NCBI RefSeq assembly: GCF_004005935.1
Contig: NZ_SACQ01000004.1
Span: 287,834 to 351,833, forward strand
Length of the DNA stretch: 64,000 nt
Reading direction: 5' to 3'
Source of the DNA: Neptunomonas marina
Lineage (GTDB): Bacteria > Pseudomonadota > Gammaproteobacteria > Pseudomonadales > Balneatricaceae
Part shown: positions 37,348 to 46,625 of the stretch, one piece after another
How positions within the stretch are numbered: the first letter of the stretch is position 1
How the letters are laid out: each line of letters begins with the position of its first letter
Made by a program: the position numbers and the translations under genes
Notes under the pieces: model-generated
What the model was told of the DNA's origin: nothing
Seen by the model: only the letters and a program-made list of their open reading frames with translations
The model's database searches: none

Positions 37348-39954
37348 CTAACCGGTATTGCGCATCCCGGCGGAAATGCCCGCCATCGTGACCATCAACG
37401 CCTGCTCTAAGCGCTGATCCGGTTGGTTGCGATCACGGTGGAGCAGCTCCGCTTGCAGGAAGTGTAATGGGTCGATATATGGGTTACGTACTTCAATCGA
37501 CTGGCGAATATTTGGGTGAGCATTAAGTAGTTGTTGCTGATCTTTGATCTTCAACACCATCTCAATCGCCGAATCACGCCTTGCACGTAAACTGGACCCT
37601 AGCACTTTAAGCTCTTCAGATACCAAGCGCGACTCGTAGTACGCCGAGATACTGGTATCTGTCTTAGCCAGCACCATTTCTAGCATATCCACATAGGATG
37701 CAAAGAACGGCCATTGGCTGTACATCTCTTGTAGTAGCGCCAACTTGTTCTGCGCCGCAGCGCCTTGGAGGGCTGTATCTGAACCAAGCCAAGCAGGTAG
37801 CATAAGGCGAATCTGAGTCCACGCGAATATCCAAGGTATCGCCCGCAAACTCTCAACGCCACCACTGGCTTTTCGTTTAGCCGGGCGTGAGCCCAATGGT
37901 AGCTTCGTCAACTCTTGCTCGGGCGTCACTGCGCGGAAATAAGGCACGAATTGGGGGTCCTCACGCACAATCCCACGATACGACTGAAGTCCCGCAGCGG
38001 CTAATGTATCCATGGCGTCACGCCAATGATCAAGCGGTGCAGGTGCTGGCGCTAGTGATGCTTTCAATACAGCACCGGCGTATAGCTCTAAGCTGCGTAC
38101 TGCAAGGTCTGGTATACCAAACTTAAAGCGAATCATTTCACCTTGTTCAGTCACCCGAATGCTGCGATCAACCGAGCCTGGAGGCTGAGCCAGAATAGCC
38201 GTGTGGCTTGGACCGCCACCACGCCCGACGGTCCCGCCGCGGCCATGAAACAGCGTCAAACGCGTTTGATGTTGCTGGCAAAGCGCAGTCAGTGCCTCTT
38301 GAGCCCGATACTGCCCCCAAACCGCTGCTAGCTGCCCCGCATCTTTGGAAGAGTCAGAATATCCGATCATGACCTCCTGATGCCCTTGGGTATATTGCTT
38401 GTACCACGGGAGCGATAACAATGAGTCGATGCACGACCGCGCGTTATCCAAATCAGCGAGGGTCTCGAATAGGGGCACCACGCGCATGTTGTGGGTGATA
38501 CCCATCTCTTTGAGTAGCAAAATAACACTCAAGACATCTGAAGGCTGCCCTGCCATGGAGATAACATATGACCCCAATGAAGCGGGGTCTGCTTGTGCGA
38601 CTACGCGGCAAGTATCAAGCACCTCCTGCACATCATCGGAAGGTGTCCAGTGATGAGGGATCAGTGGCCGCTGCGATTGCAGTTCTTTGATCAGAAACGC
38701 TTGGCGCCCCTCTTCTGTCCACGCACTGTAGGAGCCCAGCCCATAAAACTGTGAGAGCTCCTCAAACACCTGCGCATGGCGGTCGGAGCTCTGGCGAATA
38801 TCCAACTTAGTCAACGTCACACCAAAACATGCGACACGCCGGATGGTATCCTCCAATGGGCCTTCGGCGATAATATCCATCCCGCAATCGAGTAGCGACT
38901 GATGGCACAACAGCAACGGCTCAAGCAGTTGCTCACTCGAAGAGATCGGGCACTGCGTATCATGCGGTTGCTGATTTAAATCCGCCTCTAACCAACGCTG
39001 AGTTGCCTTTAGTTGATCACGCAGTTCCCCTAAAATCGCTCGATATGGCTCCGCTTCATCACCCACGCGATCACGTAGGGCAGCACTGCATTGATGCATC
39101 GAGAGCTCTGCCCGTAAAGCATCAATATCACGCAGATACAGGTCCGCAGCCATCCAACGGGATAGGTTCAACACCTCTCGCGTAATGGTGGAGGTTACGT
39201 TTGGATTCCCATCACGATCCCCTCCCATCCACGATGAGAACCTCACAGGAGCGCAATGCAATGGCAGCGGCTGCTTGAGTAACGCCCGTGTTTGGCTATC
39301 AAGATGCTTAAGGAATTTCGGCACCGCCTCCCACAGAGAGTTTTCAATAACGGTAAAACCCCACTTAGCCTCATCCAGTGGCGTAGGACGGATCTTACGA
39401 ATCTCGTTGGTATGCCACACTTGGCTGATCAGTTCCTGCAAACGATGATATTGGGACTCGTCTCGGTCCAGTGCGCGCAGGCAATCAGTGATCGCGTCGT
39501 ACTTTTGAATGAGCGTACGCCGGTTAACTTCTGTGGGGTGGGCTGTTAAGACAAGGTCCACATCCATCTGGACCAGAGTATTAATTATCTGCTCGCTAGG
39601 GATCCCTTGTGCCAACAACTGCTTTACGAGCTGCGCATAGGATTCATCACTATCCAAGTTACAAAACTCAGTATGCTGACGTGCTTTATGATGCTCTTCT
39701 GCGATATTGGCGAGATTAAGAAACTGCGTAAAGGCTCTGGCTACGGGTAGCACCTCGTCCTCGCTCAGGCTACTCAATGCAGCTAACAACTCAGAATGGT
39801 CAGAATCTGTATCAGAGCGCCCTGATTTAGATAGCTGGCGGATGGACTCAATACGGTCTAAAAAATCTTGGCCACGATGCTTGGCGATGGTTTGCCCCAA
39901 GCACTCACCTAACATCCGTACGTTGTCGCGAAGTTCCTCGTGCAGATCACTCAT
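37348..39954 (-). CDS. ppc: Phosphoenolpyruvate carboxylase
   Basis: The 868-residue enzyme carboxylates phosphoenolpyruvate to oxaloacetate, refilling the TCA cycle. Conserved active-site blocks are VDLVLTAHPTEVNRRT near 135, SWMGGDRDGNPNVT, VMIGYSDSSKDAGQLAA, LFHGRGGTVGRGGGPSHTAI and the C-terminal MRNTG. Length is slightly below E. coli Ppc (883). It stands alone on the minus strand, 302 nt upstream of adk. No other carboxylase is nearby. Confidence 0.98.
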   Translation of the reverse strand: MSDLHEELRDNVRMLGECLGQTIAKHRGQDFLDRIESIRQLSKSGRSDTDSDHSELLAALSSLSEDEVLPVARAFTQFLNLANIAEEHHKARQHTEFCNLDSDESYAQLVKQLLAQGIPSEQIINTLVQMDVDLVLTAHPTEVNRRTLIQKYDAITDCLRALDRDESQYHRLQELISQVWHTNEIRKIRPTPLDEAKWGFTVIENSLWEAVPKFLKHLDSQTRALLKQPLPLHCAPVRFSSWMGGDRDGNPNVTSTITREVLNLSRWMAADLYLRDIDALRAELSMHQCSAALRDRVGDEAEPYRAILGELRDQLKATQRWLEADLNQQPHDTQCPISSSEQLLEPLLLCHQSLLDCGMDIIAEGPLEDTIRRVACFGVTLTKLDIRQSSDRHAQVFEELSQFYGLGSYSAWTEEGRQAFLIKELQSQRPLIPHHWTPSDDVQEVLDTCRVVAQADPASLGSYVISMAGQPSDVLSVILLLKEMGITHNMRVVPLFETLADLDNARSCIDSLLSLPWYKQYTQGHQEVMIGYSDSSKDAGQLAAVWGQYRAQEALTALCQQHQTRLTLFHGRGGTVGRGGGPSHTAILAQPPGSVDRSIRVTEQGEMIRFKFGIPDLAVRSLELYAGAVLKASLAPAPAPLDHWRDAMDTLAAAGLQSYRGIVREDPQFVPYFRAVTPEQELTKLPLGSRPAKRKASGGVESLRAIPWIFAWTQIRLMLPAWLGSDTALQGAAAQNKLALLQEMYSQWPFFASYVDMLEMVLAKTDTSISAYYESRLVSEELKVLGSSLRARRDSAIEMVLKIKDQQQLLNAHPNIRQSIEVRNPYIDPLHFLQAELLHRDRNQPDQRLEQALMVTMAGISAGMRNTG

Positions 39955-40050
39955 TACTTAGCTCCTTTAAGGATTTGCAGACCTTACAGAGCATAAGTAG
40001 TTTTTGTGCTGCGCACAAATCAAGATTATATGAAGAGAAAGGTGGGGGTA

Positions 40051-40076
40051 ATGCGGCTAGGCCCACCCAGCCGCAT
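40051..40076. terminator. Possible terminator hairpin after the 127-residue membrane protein gene
   Basis: An 8-bp stem ATGCGGCT / AGCCGCAT with a 10-nt loop lies 10 nt past the stop codon at 40087 on the minus strand. It is followed by TTACCCCC rather than a T-run, so termination is uncertain. Confidence 0.35.
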
Positions 40077-40086
40077 AAAGAGCGCC

Positions 40087-40470
40087 TTAGCGTGCCATCG
40101 CTTTAGTCAAGCGCTCATGCGCATCACGCGCCAATGCTTCGTTCTCGAAACCAACCGGTTGAATTTTCCCCATAGACGGCGGCAAGTTGATCTCAACACG
40201 GAAGTTGCTCTCAACCTGCGTGCCCAAGTCATACTTCACTTCCGCAGACGCAATGCTTGTCAGTGGAAAAACGATATAATCGTTTGGTCCCACAACAGCA
40301 AACTGCTTCTTAGTGTTATCAATCACCAAGCGCGGGTTGCCGCGCAGGTCTTCCGACACTACAAAGCCAGATGCTTTTAGCTCTTTTAACTGCTGCTGGC
40401 TCTTTTGCCAGTTCCAATAACCCAGCCCTGCAAAGAGCGCAATTAAGCATAGTATCAGTGTCACTTTCAT
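40087..40470 (-). CDS. Small membrane-anchored protein of unknown function
   Basis: The 127-residue protein has an N-terminal helix (MKVTLILCLIALFAGLGYWNW) that is probably a membrane anchor, then a soluble beta-rich part with GNPRLVIDNTKKQFAVVG and VEINLPPSMGKIQPV. No family is recognised. The start ATG overlaps the mazG stop by 4 nt, so it is coupled to the relA-mazG operon. Base composition matches the neighbours. Similar short proteins following mazG are seen in marine relatives, which I recall only generally. Confidence 0.65.
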   Translation of the reverse strand: MKVTLILCLIALFAGLGYWNWQKSQQQLKELKASGFVVSEDLRGNPRLVIDNTKKQFAVVGPNDYIVFPLTSIASAEVKYDLGTQVESNFRVEINLPPSMGKIQPVGFENEALARDAHERLTKAMAR

Positions 40471-41279
40471 AACCCTTGCTGTTTAGCCTCGTCCCAAAAT
40501 TTATCTAACTCTTCGAGACTATAGCTATCCCAGCCTTTACCTGAACTTGCTACCTGTTGCTCTATGTAATGAAAGCGGCGCTCAAATTTCTGATTGGTTG
40601 AGCGCAGTGCTGTTTCTGATTTAACACCCGCATGGCGTGCCAAGTTCACTTGCGCAAACAGCAGGTCTCCCATCTCATCCAAAATGGCTTCAGGTTTACC
40701 TGCGTGGATCGCCTCGCGTAACTCAGCGATCTCCTCTTCAATCTTATCCAGCACTTGCAAGGCTTGCGGCCAGTCGAACCCGACTTGAGCAGCGCGTTTC
40801 TGAAGTTTTTCAGCACGGGTTAGCGCTGGCAGCCCAAGCGGCACATCATCTAATACCCCTAAACTGGCTTTTTCTTGGCGCTCTTCTCGCTTGATCGCTT
40901 CCCAGTTTGCATTGATCTGCTCATCGCTCAAGATCACGGTACCCGGAGGGGTGCGCAGCTCGCCATCGGGGAAGACATGGGGGTGACGCCGAACCAGCTT
41001 CCTGACCAGTTGGTCAACAACGGAGCTAAAGTCAAACGATTGCTGCTCTTTACCGAGCTGGGCATAGAAGATCACCTGAAACAAAAGGTCGCCCAGTTCA
41101 TCTTCAAGATGCGGCCAATCGCGGCGCTCTATCGCATCCGCGACTTCGTAAGCCTCTTCAAGGGTGTGCGGCACAATCGATGCAAAATCTTGCTTGAGAT
41201 CCCACGGGCATCCGTGCTCGGGATCGCGCAAACGCTGCATCAGATAGAGCAGATCCTCGACTGAATACGGCTGACTCAT
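40467..41279 (-). CDS. mazG: Nucleoside triphosphate pyrophosphohydrolase MazG
   Basis: The 270-residue protein contains two MazG domains. The first (about 5-120) has LRDPEHGCPWDLKQDF and EEAYEVADAIERRDWPHLEDELGDLLFQ, with the Mg-binding EExxE and ExxD groups; the second (about 160-260) has EEIAELREAIH and DEMGDLLFAQVNLAR. The enzyme removes pyrophosphate from nucleoside triphosphates and modulates ppGpp levels in E. coli. It overlaps relA by 4 nt, the standard relA-mazG pairing. Confidence 0.96.
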   Translation of the reverse strand: MSQPYSVEDLLYLMQRLRDPEHGCPWDLKQDFASIVPHTLEEAYEVADAIERRDWPHLEDELGDLLFQVIFYAQLGKEQQSFDFSSVVDQLVRKLVRRHPHVFPDGELRTPPGTVILSDEQINANWEAIKREERQEKASLGVLDDVPLGLPALTRAEKLQKRAAQVGFDWPQALQVLDKIEEEIAELREAIHAGKPEAILDEMGDLLFAQVNLARHAGVKSETALRSTNQKFERRFHYIEQQVASSGKGWDSYSLEELDKFWDEAKQQGL

Positions 41280-43549
41280 GATTTAAATCCACTGCGTTGA
41301 CGATGCACGTCTAGGACATTCGGAATCTGGTTAACTTTATCCATAATACGGCCTAACAGCTCAAGCCGAGAGACCTCAATCGTCAGCGACAGGTGCGCCA
41401 TGCTACTTGTCTTATCTGTTACCGTATTGGCCGATATGATGTTCAGGTTCTCATTTGCCATCACCATCATCACATCACGTAGCAGGCCTGAACGGTCATA
41501 CGCTTCGATGCTAATATCCACAGGGTATGTGGTTTCGCTCTCGCCACCCCAATCTACCGCTACAATACGCTGAGGCTCATTGTCACGCAGCGTTGCTAAG
41601 TTAGAGCAATCCTCGCGGTGAATCGATACGCCGCGCCCTTGCGTGATAAAACCAGCGATGGGATCACCAGGAACTGGCTTACAGCAGCTCGCCATCGTGG
41701 TGAGGACGTTTCCGACCCCAAGGATACGAATATCACTATCCTCAGTGCTTGCCGTTCTGCGGCTAGATGAGGAAGCCAGCGCCAAATCAAGCTGCTCATC
41801 TTGCTCAGGCGCATCCACTTGGCGCTGAGCTGCGTTGAGGAACTGTGATAAACGAATATCACCCGCACCCAAAGCAGCAAAGGCATCATTGATATTTTGG
41901 TAGTTCAGCTCTTTAGCAACCCGTGCAAGATCAAGCTCACGAATATCGATTGCTAGACGCAAGAACTCCTTCTCGACAATATGTCGGCCGGCATCTTCAT
42001 TCTTATCGCGATCCTGGAACTTAAACCAGTGGGCAATCTTCGCGCGCGCTCGTGATGTCGTCACGTAGCTCAAGTTGGCATTGAGCCAATCGCGGCGCGG
42101 CATCGCCTCTTTCGAGGTTAAGATCTCCACTTGATCACCGGTTTTCAAAGGCCGGTTCAGCTGTACAATCCGGCCATTAACCTTCGCACCACGGCAGCGA
42201 TGCCCAATTTCAGTGTGCACTCGATAAGCAAAGTCCACCGGAGTCGCACCCAATGGCATATCAACCACATGTCCATCTGGGGTAAAGACATATAGCCGGT
42301 CTTGAACAACGTCACCGCGTAGCATTTCACCAAATGCTTCTGACTCGCCCAAGTCCTCATGCCACTCAAGCACCTGACGCAACCAAGCAATTTTATCCTC
42401 ATAGGCGTCGCTCTTAGAGCGCGTATCCGTACCCTTATAGAGATGGTGGGCACATACGCCAAGCTCCGCCTCTTCGTGCATATCGAATGTGCGAACTTGC
42501 ACTTCAAGTACTTTCCCTTCTGGGCCAAAAACAGCGGTATGCAGTGAACGGTAGCCGTTTGGCTTAGGGGATGCGATGTAGTCATCGAACTCGTAAGGAA
42601 TGTTTCTCCAGTGTCCGTGAATGATGCCTAATGCGGTGTAGCAATCGCGAATTTCGGGCACCAATATACGGACAGCACGCACATCGTACACTTGCGCGAA
42701 GTCGATGTTTTTCCGCTGCATTTTGCGCCAAATGCTATAGATGTGCTTAGCGCGGCCACTAACATCGGCTTCGATACTTTGTGCTTTTAGCTCACGCTGC
42801 AATACCTCAACGACCTGATCGATATATTGCTGACGGTCGATACGCTTCTCGTCGAGCAAGCTGGCAATGTGCTTGTAATCGTTAGGTTTCAAGTAGCGGA
42901 ACGAGAGGTCTTCAAGCTCCCACTTGATATGACCAATACCGAGGCGATGAGCAAGCGGAGCATAAATATCGAACACTTCGCGTGCGACTAAGTAGCGCTT
43001 ACGCCGCGATGCCTCTTTCACGCCACGAATAGCGCAGGTACGCTCAGCGATCTTAATCAGAGCAACGCGCACATCATCGATCATCGCCACCAGCATTTTC
43101 CGCACGGTGTCTATCTGCGGCGCACCCGTATTCAGTACGTCGTGCTCAGAACGAGGGTTAGCACGGCTACCAATAGCCGCCATCTGTAAAACACCCTCTA
43201 TTAGAGAGCAGATTGTGTGCCCAAACTGGTTACGGACCGTATCAACTTTAAGCTTATCTTCGCGAACGCTACGATAAAGTATTGCAGCAACGATCGACTC
43301 TTGATCTTGCTGAAGTTCGGCCATGATCTGGGCCATCTCAAGGCCCGTCAAATAACTGCCGATGCTATTCTGTGACCAGGCATCTTCACTCGAATCGACT
43401 GAGTCATATACCTGCTTGGCTATTTCGCAGGCGTGACGCACCAGCTCAATATCTTCGATCTCAACTTGCTGCTGCAGACGCAGCAACCATAAATCCAGAT
43501 CAACTGTGCCATCTTCGTGGACAGGATGATCTTCTCTTACCTTAACCAT
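41276..43549 (-). CDS. relA: (p)ppGpp synthetase RelA
   Basis: The ribosome-associated synthetase makes (p)ppGpp during amino acid starvation. ATG 43549 (MVKVREDHPVHEDGTVDLDLWL) gives 757 residues; an earlier in-frame start would add 16. The N-terminal HD region lacks the HDxxED metal residues (ILYRSVREDKLK), so no hydrolase activity is expected. The synthetase domain has YDVRAVRILVPEIRDCYTALG and YIASPKPNGYRSLHTAV. TGS (LYVFTPDGHVVDMPLGATPVDFAYRVHTEIGH), a zinc-finger region (VLTTMASCCKPVPGDPIAGF) and a C-terminal ACT domain follow. The gene starts the relA-mazG operon; rlmD, often between cysM and relA, is absent. Confidence 0.97.
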   Translation of the reverse strand: MVKVREDHPVHEDGTVDLDLWLLRLQQQVEIEDIELVRHACEIAKQVYDSVDSSEDAWSQNSIGSYLTGLEMAQIMAELQQDQESIVAAILYRSVREDKLKVDTVRNQFGHTICSLIEGVLQMAAIGSRANPRSEHDVLNTGAPQIDTVRKMLVAMIDDVRVALIKIAERTCAIRGVKEASRRKRYLVAREVFDIYAPLAHRLGIGHIKWELEDLSFRYLKPNDYKHIASLLDEKRIDRQQYIDQVVEVLQRELKAQSIEADVSGRAKHIYSIWRKMQRKNIDFAQVYDVRAVRILVPEIRDCYTALGIIHGHWRNIPYEFDDYIASPKPNGYRSLHTAVFGPEGKVLEVQVRTFDMHEEAELGVCAHHLYKGTDTRSKSDAYEDKIAWLRQVLEWHEDLGESEAFGEMLRGDVVQDRLYVFTPDGHVVDMPLGATPVDFAYRVHTEIGHRCRGAKVNGRIVQLNRPLKTGDQVEILTSKEAMPRRDWLNANLSYVTTSRARAKIAHWFKFQDRDKNEDAGRHIVEKEFLRLAIDIRELDLARVAKELNYQNINDAFAALGAGDIRLSQFLNAAQRQVDAPEQDEQLDLALASSSSRRTASTEDSDIRILGVGNVLTTMASCCKPVPGDPIAGFITQGRGVSIHREDCSNLATLRDNEPQRIVAVDWGGESETTYPVDISIEAYDRSGLLRDVMMVMANENLNIISANTVTDKTSSMAHLSLTIEVSRLELLGRIMDKVNQIPNVLDVHRQRSGFKS

Positions 43550-43790
43550 GGCTAACCGCCACTCCTCTGTATCCGACTGTGCTGCTCTGCTTGCCAATCA
43601 CTATTATTATTTTTCTCGAGCGCTACCGGCACCGCGCCCTCCTGGCGCTGGATAAACTGTTCTACCGGTGCCGCTTATTCTAGTCGTTCTGACTGCCAAG
43701 CGCGAGCAAGTTCCCTTGAGCTAAAGGAAACTCGCAGCGAAGCTGGCTTAATTGATGTGAAATTTGAGAAGTAGACGATCTCTGTAATCG

Positions 43791-44690
43791 CTATGGGTTA
43801 AAGACGCCGGTAGAGAGATAACGATCACCGCGATCGCATATGATGCAGACAATCACCGCATTCTCAACCTCTTCGCTTAACCGTAAAGCTCCTGCCACTG
43901 AACCACCCGAAGAAACCCCACAAAAGATCCCTTCCTGCGTTGCTAATGTTCGCATTGTCGTCTCCGCGTCGTGTTGGTTAATATCCAATACGCGGTCGAC
44001 GCGAGATGCTTCATAGATTTTAGGTAGATATTCTTCAGGCCAACGACGAATACCCGGAATTTGAGAACCATCTTCAGGCTGTAGCCCAACGATCGAGATG
44101 TCCGGGTTTTGCTCTTTCAGGAAGCGTGATGTGCCCATAATTGTCCCGGTTGTTCCCATCGAACTGACAAAATGCGTGATTTTTCCATCTGTTTGCTCCC
44201 AAATCTCTGGCCCGGTACCCACATAATGGGCCTCAGGGTTATCAAGATTGGAAAACTGATCAAGCACAACCCCTTCCCCGTTTGCGGCCATCTCTAACGC
44301 TAGGTCTCGAGCATACTCCATCCCCTGCTCTTGCGTCACAGTAACGAGTTCTGCGCCGTACGCAGTCATCGCAACCTTACGTTCCATGCTCATGTTATCC
44401 GGCATGATGAGAACCATGCGATAGCCTTTGATAGCTGCCGCCATCGCCAGCGCAATGCCAGTGTTGCCAGATGTAGCTTCAATTAAGGTGTCACTGGGTG
44501 TGATAGCGCCACGCAGCTCAGCACGCTCAATCATACTGAGTGCTGGCCGATCTTTGACGGAACCTGCGGGGTTGTTCCCCTCTAGCTTACATAGAATCGT
44601 GTTACCGCGCGTGTTCTCGCTGATGCGTTGCAGGCGAACTAGCGGCGTTTTTCCAACATAATCAGCGATGGTTGGAAAGTGCGTTTGCAT
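43791..44690 (-). CDS. cysM: Cysteine synthase B
   Basis: The 299-residue PLP enzyme makes cysteine from O-acetylserine and sulfide or thiosulfate. It starts MQTHFPTIADYVGKTPLVRLQRI and has the PLP lysine in GNNPAGSVKDRPALSM, the TSGNTG loop (EATSGNTGIALAMAAA) and FVSSMGTTGTIMGTSRFL. The PEDGSQIPGIRRWPEEYLP block and overall length identify CysM rather than CysK. It is transcribed leftward, 241 nt before relA; no rlmD lies in the gap. Confidence 0.96.
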   Translation of the reverse strand: MQTHFPTIADYVGKTPLVRLQRISENTRGNTILCKLEGNNPAGSVKDRPALSMIERAELRGAITPSDTLIEATSGNTGIALAMAAAIKGYRMVLIMPDNMSMERKVAMTAYGAELVTVTQEQGMEYARDLALEMAANGEGVVLDQFSNLDNPEAHYVGTGPEIWEQTDGKITHFVSSMGTTGTIMGTSRFLKEQNPDISIVGLQPEDGSQIPGIRRWPEEYLPKIYEASRVDRVLDINQHDAETTMRTLATQEGIFCGVSSGGSVAGALRLSEEVENAVIVCIICDRGDRYLSTGVFNP

Positions 44691-45117
44691 AAGATGGCTC
44701 CGTCATAGTGACAAAACTAAATAGAATAAAAAAACCGGTATTTATTCCAACGAATAGGGCTTGGATCATAAGTAGTCACGCCGGTAGAGTCAATGTAAAA
44801 GCGAGCATAGCGAGTACTCACTTCAAGCGTTAGCATTTGATCAGCCGTCACCGCTCTATGTGCTTTTCAGCGCAGCACATGGCTATGTTGATATTATCAG
44901 CGATGATCATCACGCACGTGTCACGTGCAGATCAACAATGTGCTACCGACATCAATAATGGGTTGTTGTGTCATTACTACGTGAAAAATAAAATAATAGG
45001 TCTCAGTGGTTTGTATTTTCATCACCACCGAGAGCGCCAAGCTCTAAAGCAGAGAGACAAGCTCTAGATTTGGAGCAGAAGTAACCGCTTACATTGTGGA
45101 TTTAACACCGAGAGACT
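44691..45117. other. Divergent intergenic region with several palindromes
   Basis: This 427-nt region separates cysM from the zinc-ribbon gene. It contains a perfect 15-bp palindrome at 44914-44928 (GCACGTG-T-CACGTGC) and smaller hairpins at 45001-45045 (TCTCaGTGGT with ACCACcGAGA; AGAGC with GCTCT) shortly before the zinc-ribbon start. An open frame at 44837-45067 shows no domain and was not called. A leader RNA or a small RNA is possible but unproven. Confidence 0.4.
44914..44928. repeat. Perfect palindrome GCACGTG-T-CACGTGC
   Basis: Seven-base arms around one T; both arms contain the CACGTG core. No T-run follows, so it is more likely a protein-binding site than a terminator. It lies 190 nt before the zinc-ribbon gene. 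Confidence 0.5.
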
Positions 45118-45366
45118 ATGGCTAAACCTCGCGCAAAAGCGCCGACCAAAACAGTCGTCGTGCGCTGCTCAGCATGCAGCACTGCACTATTTAAATATCA
45201 CAAAGGCGGGAAAGGCAGTTTAGTGAAGTGCTTTAAAACACGTATAGCGAAGGACTACACGCTAACACCCTGTGTATGCCCCGAGTGTGGTTCTGAATTC
45301 GCTAGAGAGCAGATGATTCGGGGCGTACCAGCTTACAAAATCATTAGCGGCAAAGCGCGCATATAA
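45118..45366 (+). CDS. Small zinc-ribbon protein of unknown function
   Basis: The 82-residue basic protein starts MAKPRAKAPTKTVVVRCSAC. It has two Cys pairs, RCSACSTALFKYHKGGKGS and PCVCPECGSEF, spaced like a four-cysteine zinc ribbon, with a lone Cys (VKCFKT) between. The family is not recognised with confidence; small zinc-ribbon proteins of this kind are often nucleic-acid binding. It is the only plus-strand gene in this stretch and is preceded by an unusually long untranslated region. GAGAG near the start codon is a weak ribosome site. Confidence 0.65.
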   Translation: MAKPRAKAPTKTVVVRCSACSTALFKYHKGGKGSLVKCFKTRIAKDYTLTPCVCPECGSEFAREQMIRGVPAYKIISGKARI

Positions 45367-45372
45367 CGCAGC

Positions 45373-45756
45373 TCAGCGGAATACCCCCTTAGCCTGCCAC
45401 TGTTTGTCACTAAATAGGTGATACTCTCCCCCTTTATCGCGATAAAGTTGATAGCACCGTTCGGTATGGGGGGGCTTTACGTCATACCAAAGGCAAAGCG
45501 CATCATCACGAAAGTGCCACGTCCCTTGGATATCACCCTTGCCCCAGTTTACCAATAGTGCACCATCTTGATAAAAGTGGCTCACGCCACTAATCCGCTT
45601 CGTCCGCCACGTAAATGTTGGCTCATTGGTCAGCACATCGCTGAGTTCGGCCGCACTGACTGGCGCCATTAGGTCTTGGTGATTCGGCGCAACTTGGCAG
45701 CCTGCCAATATTAAAAGGCTTAGATAAATCCCAAAACGTCCTTTGTTAGCTAACAT
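45373..45756 (-). CDS. Small predicted lipoprotein
   Basis: From ATG 45756 (GGACAG about 4-9 nt upstream) the protein has 127 residues and begins with a lipoprotein signal (MLANKGRFGIYLSLLILAGC, lipobox LAGC with Cys 20). The mature part is beta-rich: TFTWRTKRISGVSHFYQDGALLVNWGKGDIQGTWHFRDDALCLWYDV in pieces, ending YHLFSDKQWQAKGVFR. The pattern of Trp/Tyr-rich strands resembles small proteins that monitor or bind ligands at the outer membrane, but no family is assigned. An earlier ATG at 45828 would hide the lipoprotein signal and is rejected. It ends 6 nt from the convergent zinc-ribbon stop. Confidence 0.65.
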   Translation of the reverse strand: MLANKGRFGIYLSLLILAGCQVAPNHQDLMAPVSAAELSDVLTNEPTFTWRTKRISGVSHFYQDGALLVNWGKGDIQGTWHFRDDALCLWYDVKPPHTERCYQLYRDKGGEYHLFSDKQWQAKGVFR

Positions 45757-45881
45757 GGTCTGTCCATTCCCTGTTACAAAAGCTTGAGTTGACACAATAG
45801 CAATAATCGCTAATTTAGAGCATCCCAAAAGCTAGCTAGGCGCAGGCTCTACAAACGTAGTGCTTTGCCGACAAAGGTGTA

Positions 45882-46625
45882 TTAGTGGCGGTGGAACTGT
45901 AACTTACGCAGATAACCTTGAAGGGAAAAACCCAGCTGTGGCGTTAAAGCTTTGGCGGCCACTTGCAACCCTTTTTGGGTTTCAATTGTCTTGGATAGGC
46001 CAGCGAACACGACCCAGTTTCCGCTTTGTGTGATACAGCTGCGTACGTCTGGGCAACGATTCTGAAGGTAGGATAATAGCGCTTCGCTTTGATGCTCTCG
46101 CCAACAGTTCAGCACCAACCAACCTTGAGGCTTCAATTTATCGAGGCACCCTTCAATATAAGCGTGCGAAAGCTGGTCTTCGTTGACGCCAGACTCCTCG
46201 TAGATATCAGAGAAGATCACATCATAGCGCTGCGATAAGTCTGCCTCGACAAACGCCACCGCATCTTGTGTGTGTACAACCAGCCGCTTACCTCTTGGAA
46301 GTTGGAAATAGCGATAAGCCGCTTCCACTACAGCGGGACGAATCTCCACAGCCTCTTGCTTAGCAGCAGGTAATGCATGGTGCAAGCAGGTATTAAGAGC
46401 CCCGGCCCCCAAGCCTAAACTGAGTACCCGCTTAGGCTTAGACCACAACAGCACAAGTAGCATAATACGGGTGTACTCATGCTGCGGGACCATCGGCTCG
46501 CTTTTCAGAACACAGCTTTGCTCATCCACCGCGCCAAATGAGAGATAACGCTTCTGGCCGTCATCATGCACCCGGACCGCTCCAAAGTGATCATAACTTC
46601 GGTGAATCTCTTTGCCAGGAATCAC
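45882..46625 (-). CDS. Spermidine synthase-like / SAM-dependent methyltransferase-fold protein
   Basis: The 247-residue protein belongs to the polyamine aminopropyltransferase superfamily. It has the glycine loop VLSLGLGAGALNTCLH, EAVEIRPAVVEAAYRYFQLP, and DVIFSDIYEESGVNEDQLS, where the DIYE region replaces the D-x-x-D of true spermidine synthases; the N-terminal beta domain is short. No SpeD is nearby, so spermidine synthesis is doubtful. Start GTG 46625 overlaps the phhB stop (GTGA), so the pair is one unit. The substrate is unknown. Confidence 0.75.
   Translation of the reverse strand: MIPGKEIHRSYDHFGAVRVHDDGQKRYLSFGAVDEQSCVLKSEPMVPQHEYTRIMLLVLLWSKPKRVLSLGLGAGALNTCLHHALPAAKQEAVEIRPAVVEAAYRYFQLPRGKRLVVHTQDAVAFVEADLSQRYDVIFSDIYEESGVNEDQLSHAYIEGCLDKLKPQGWLVLNCWREHQSEALLSYLQNRCPDVRSCITQSGNWVVFAGLSKTIETQKGLQVAAKALTPQLGFSLQGYLRKLQFHRH

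Noticed and set aside
44837..45067. Open frame of 76 codons on plus strand
   Set aside because: No domain and no good ribosome site, and it crosses the palindrome region; likely chance.
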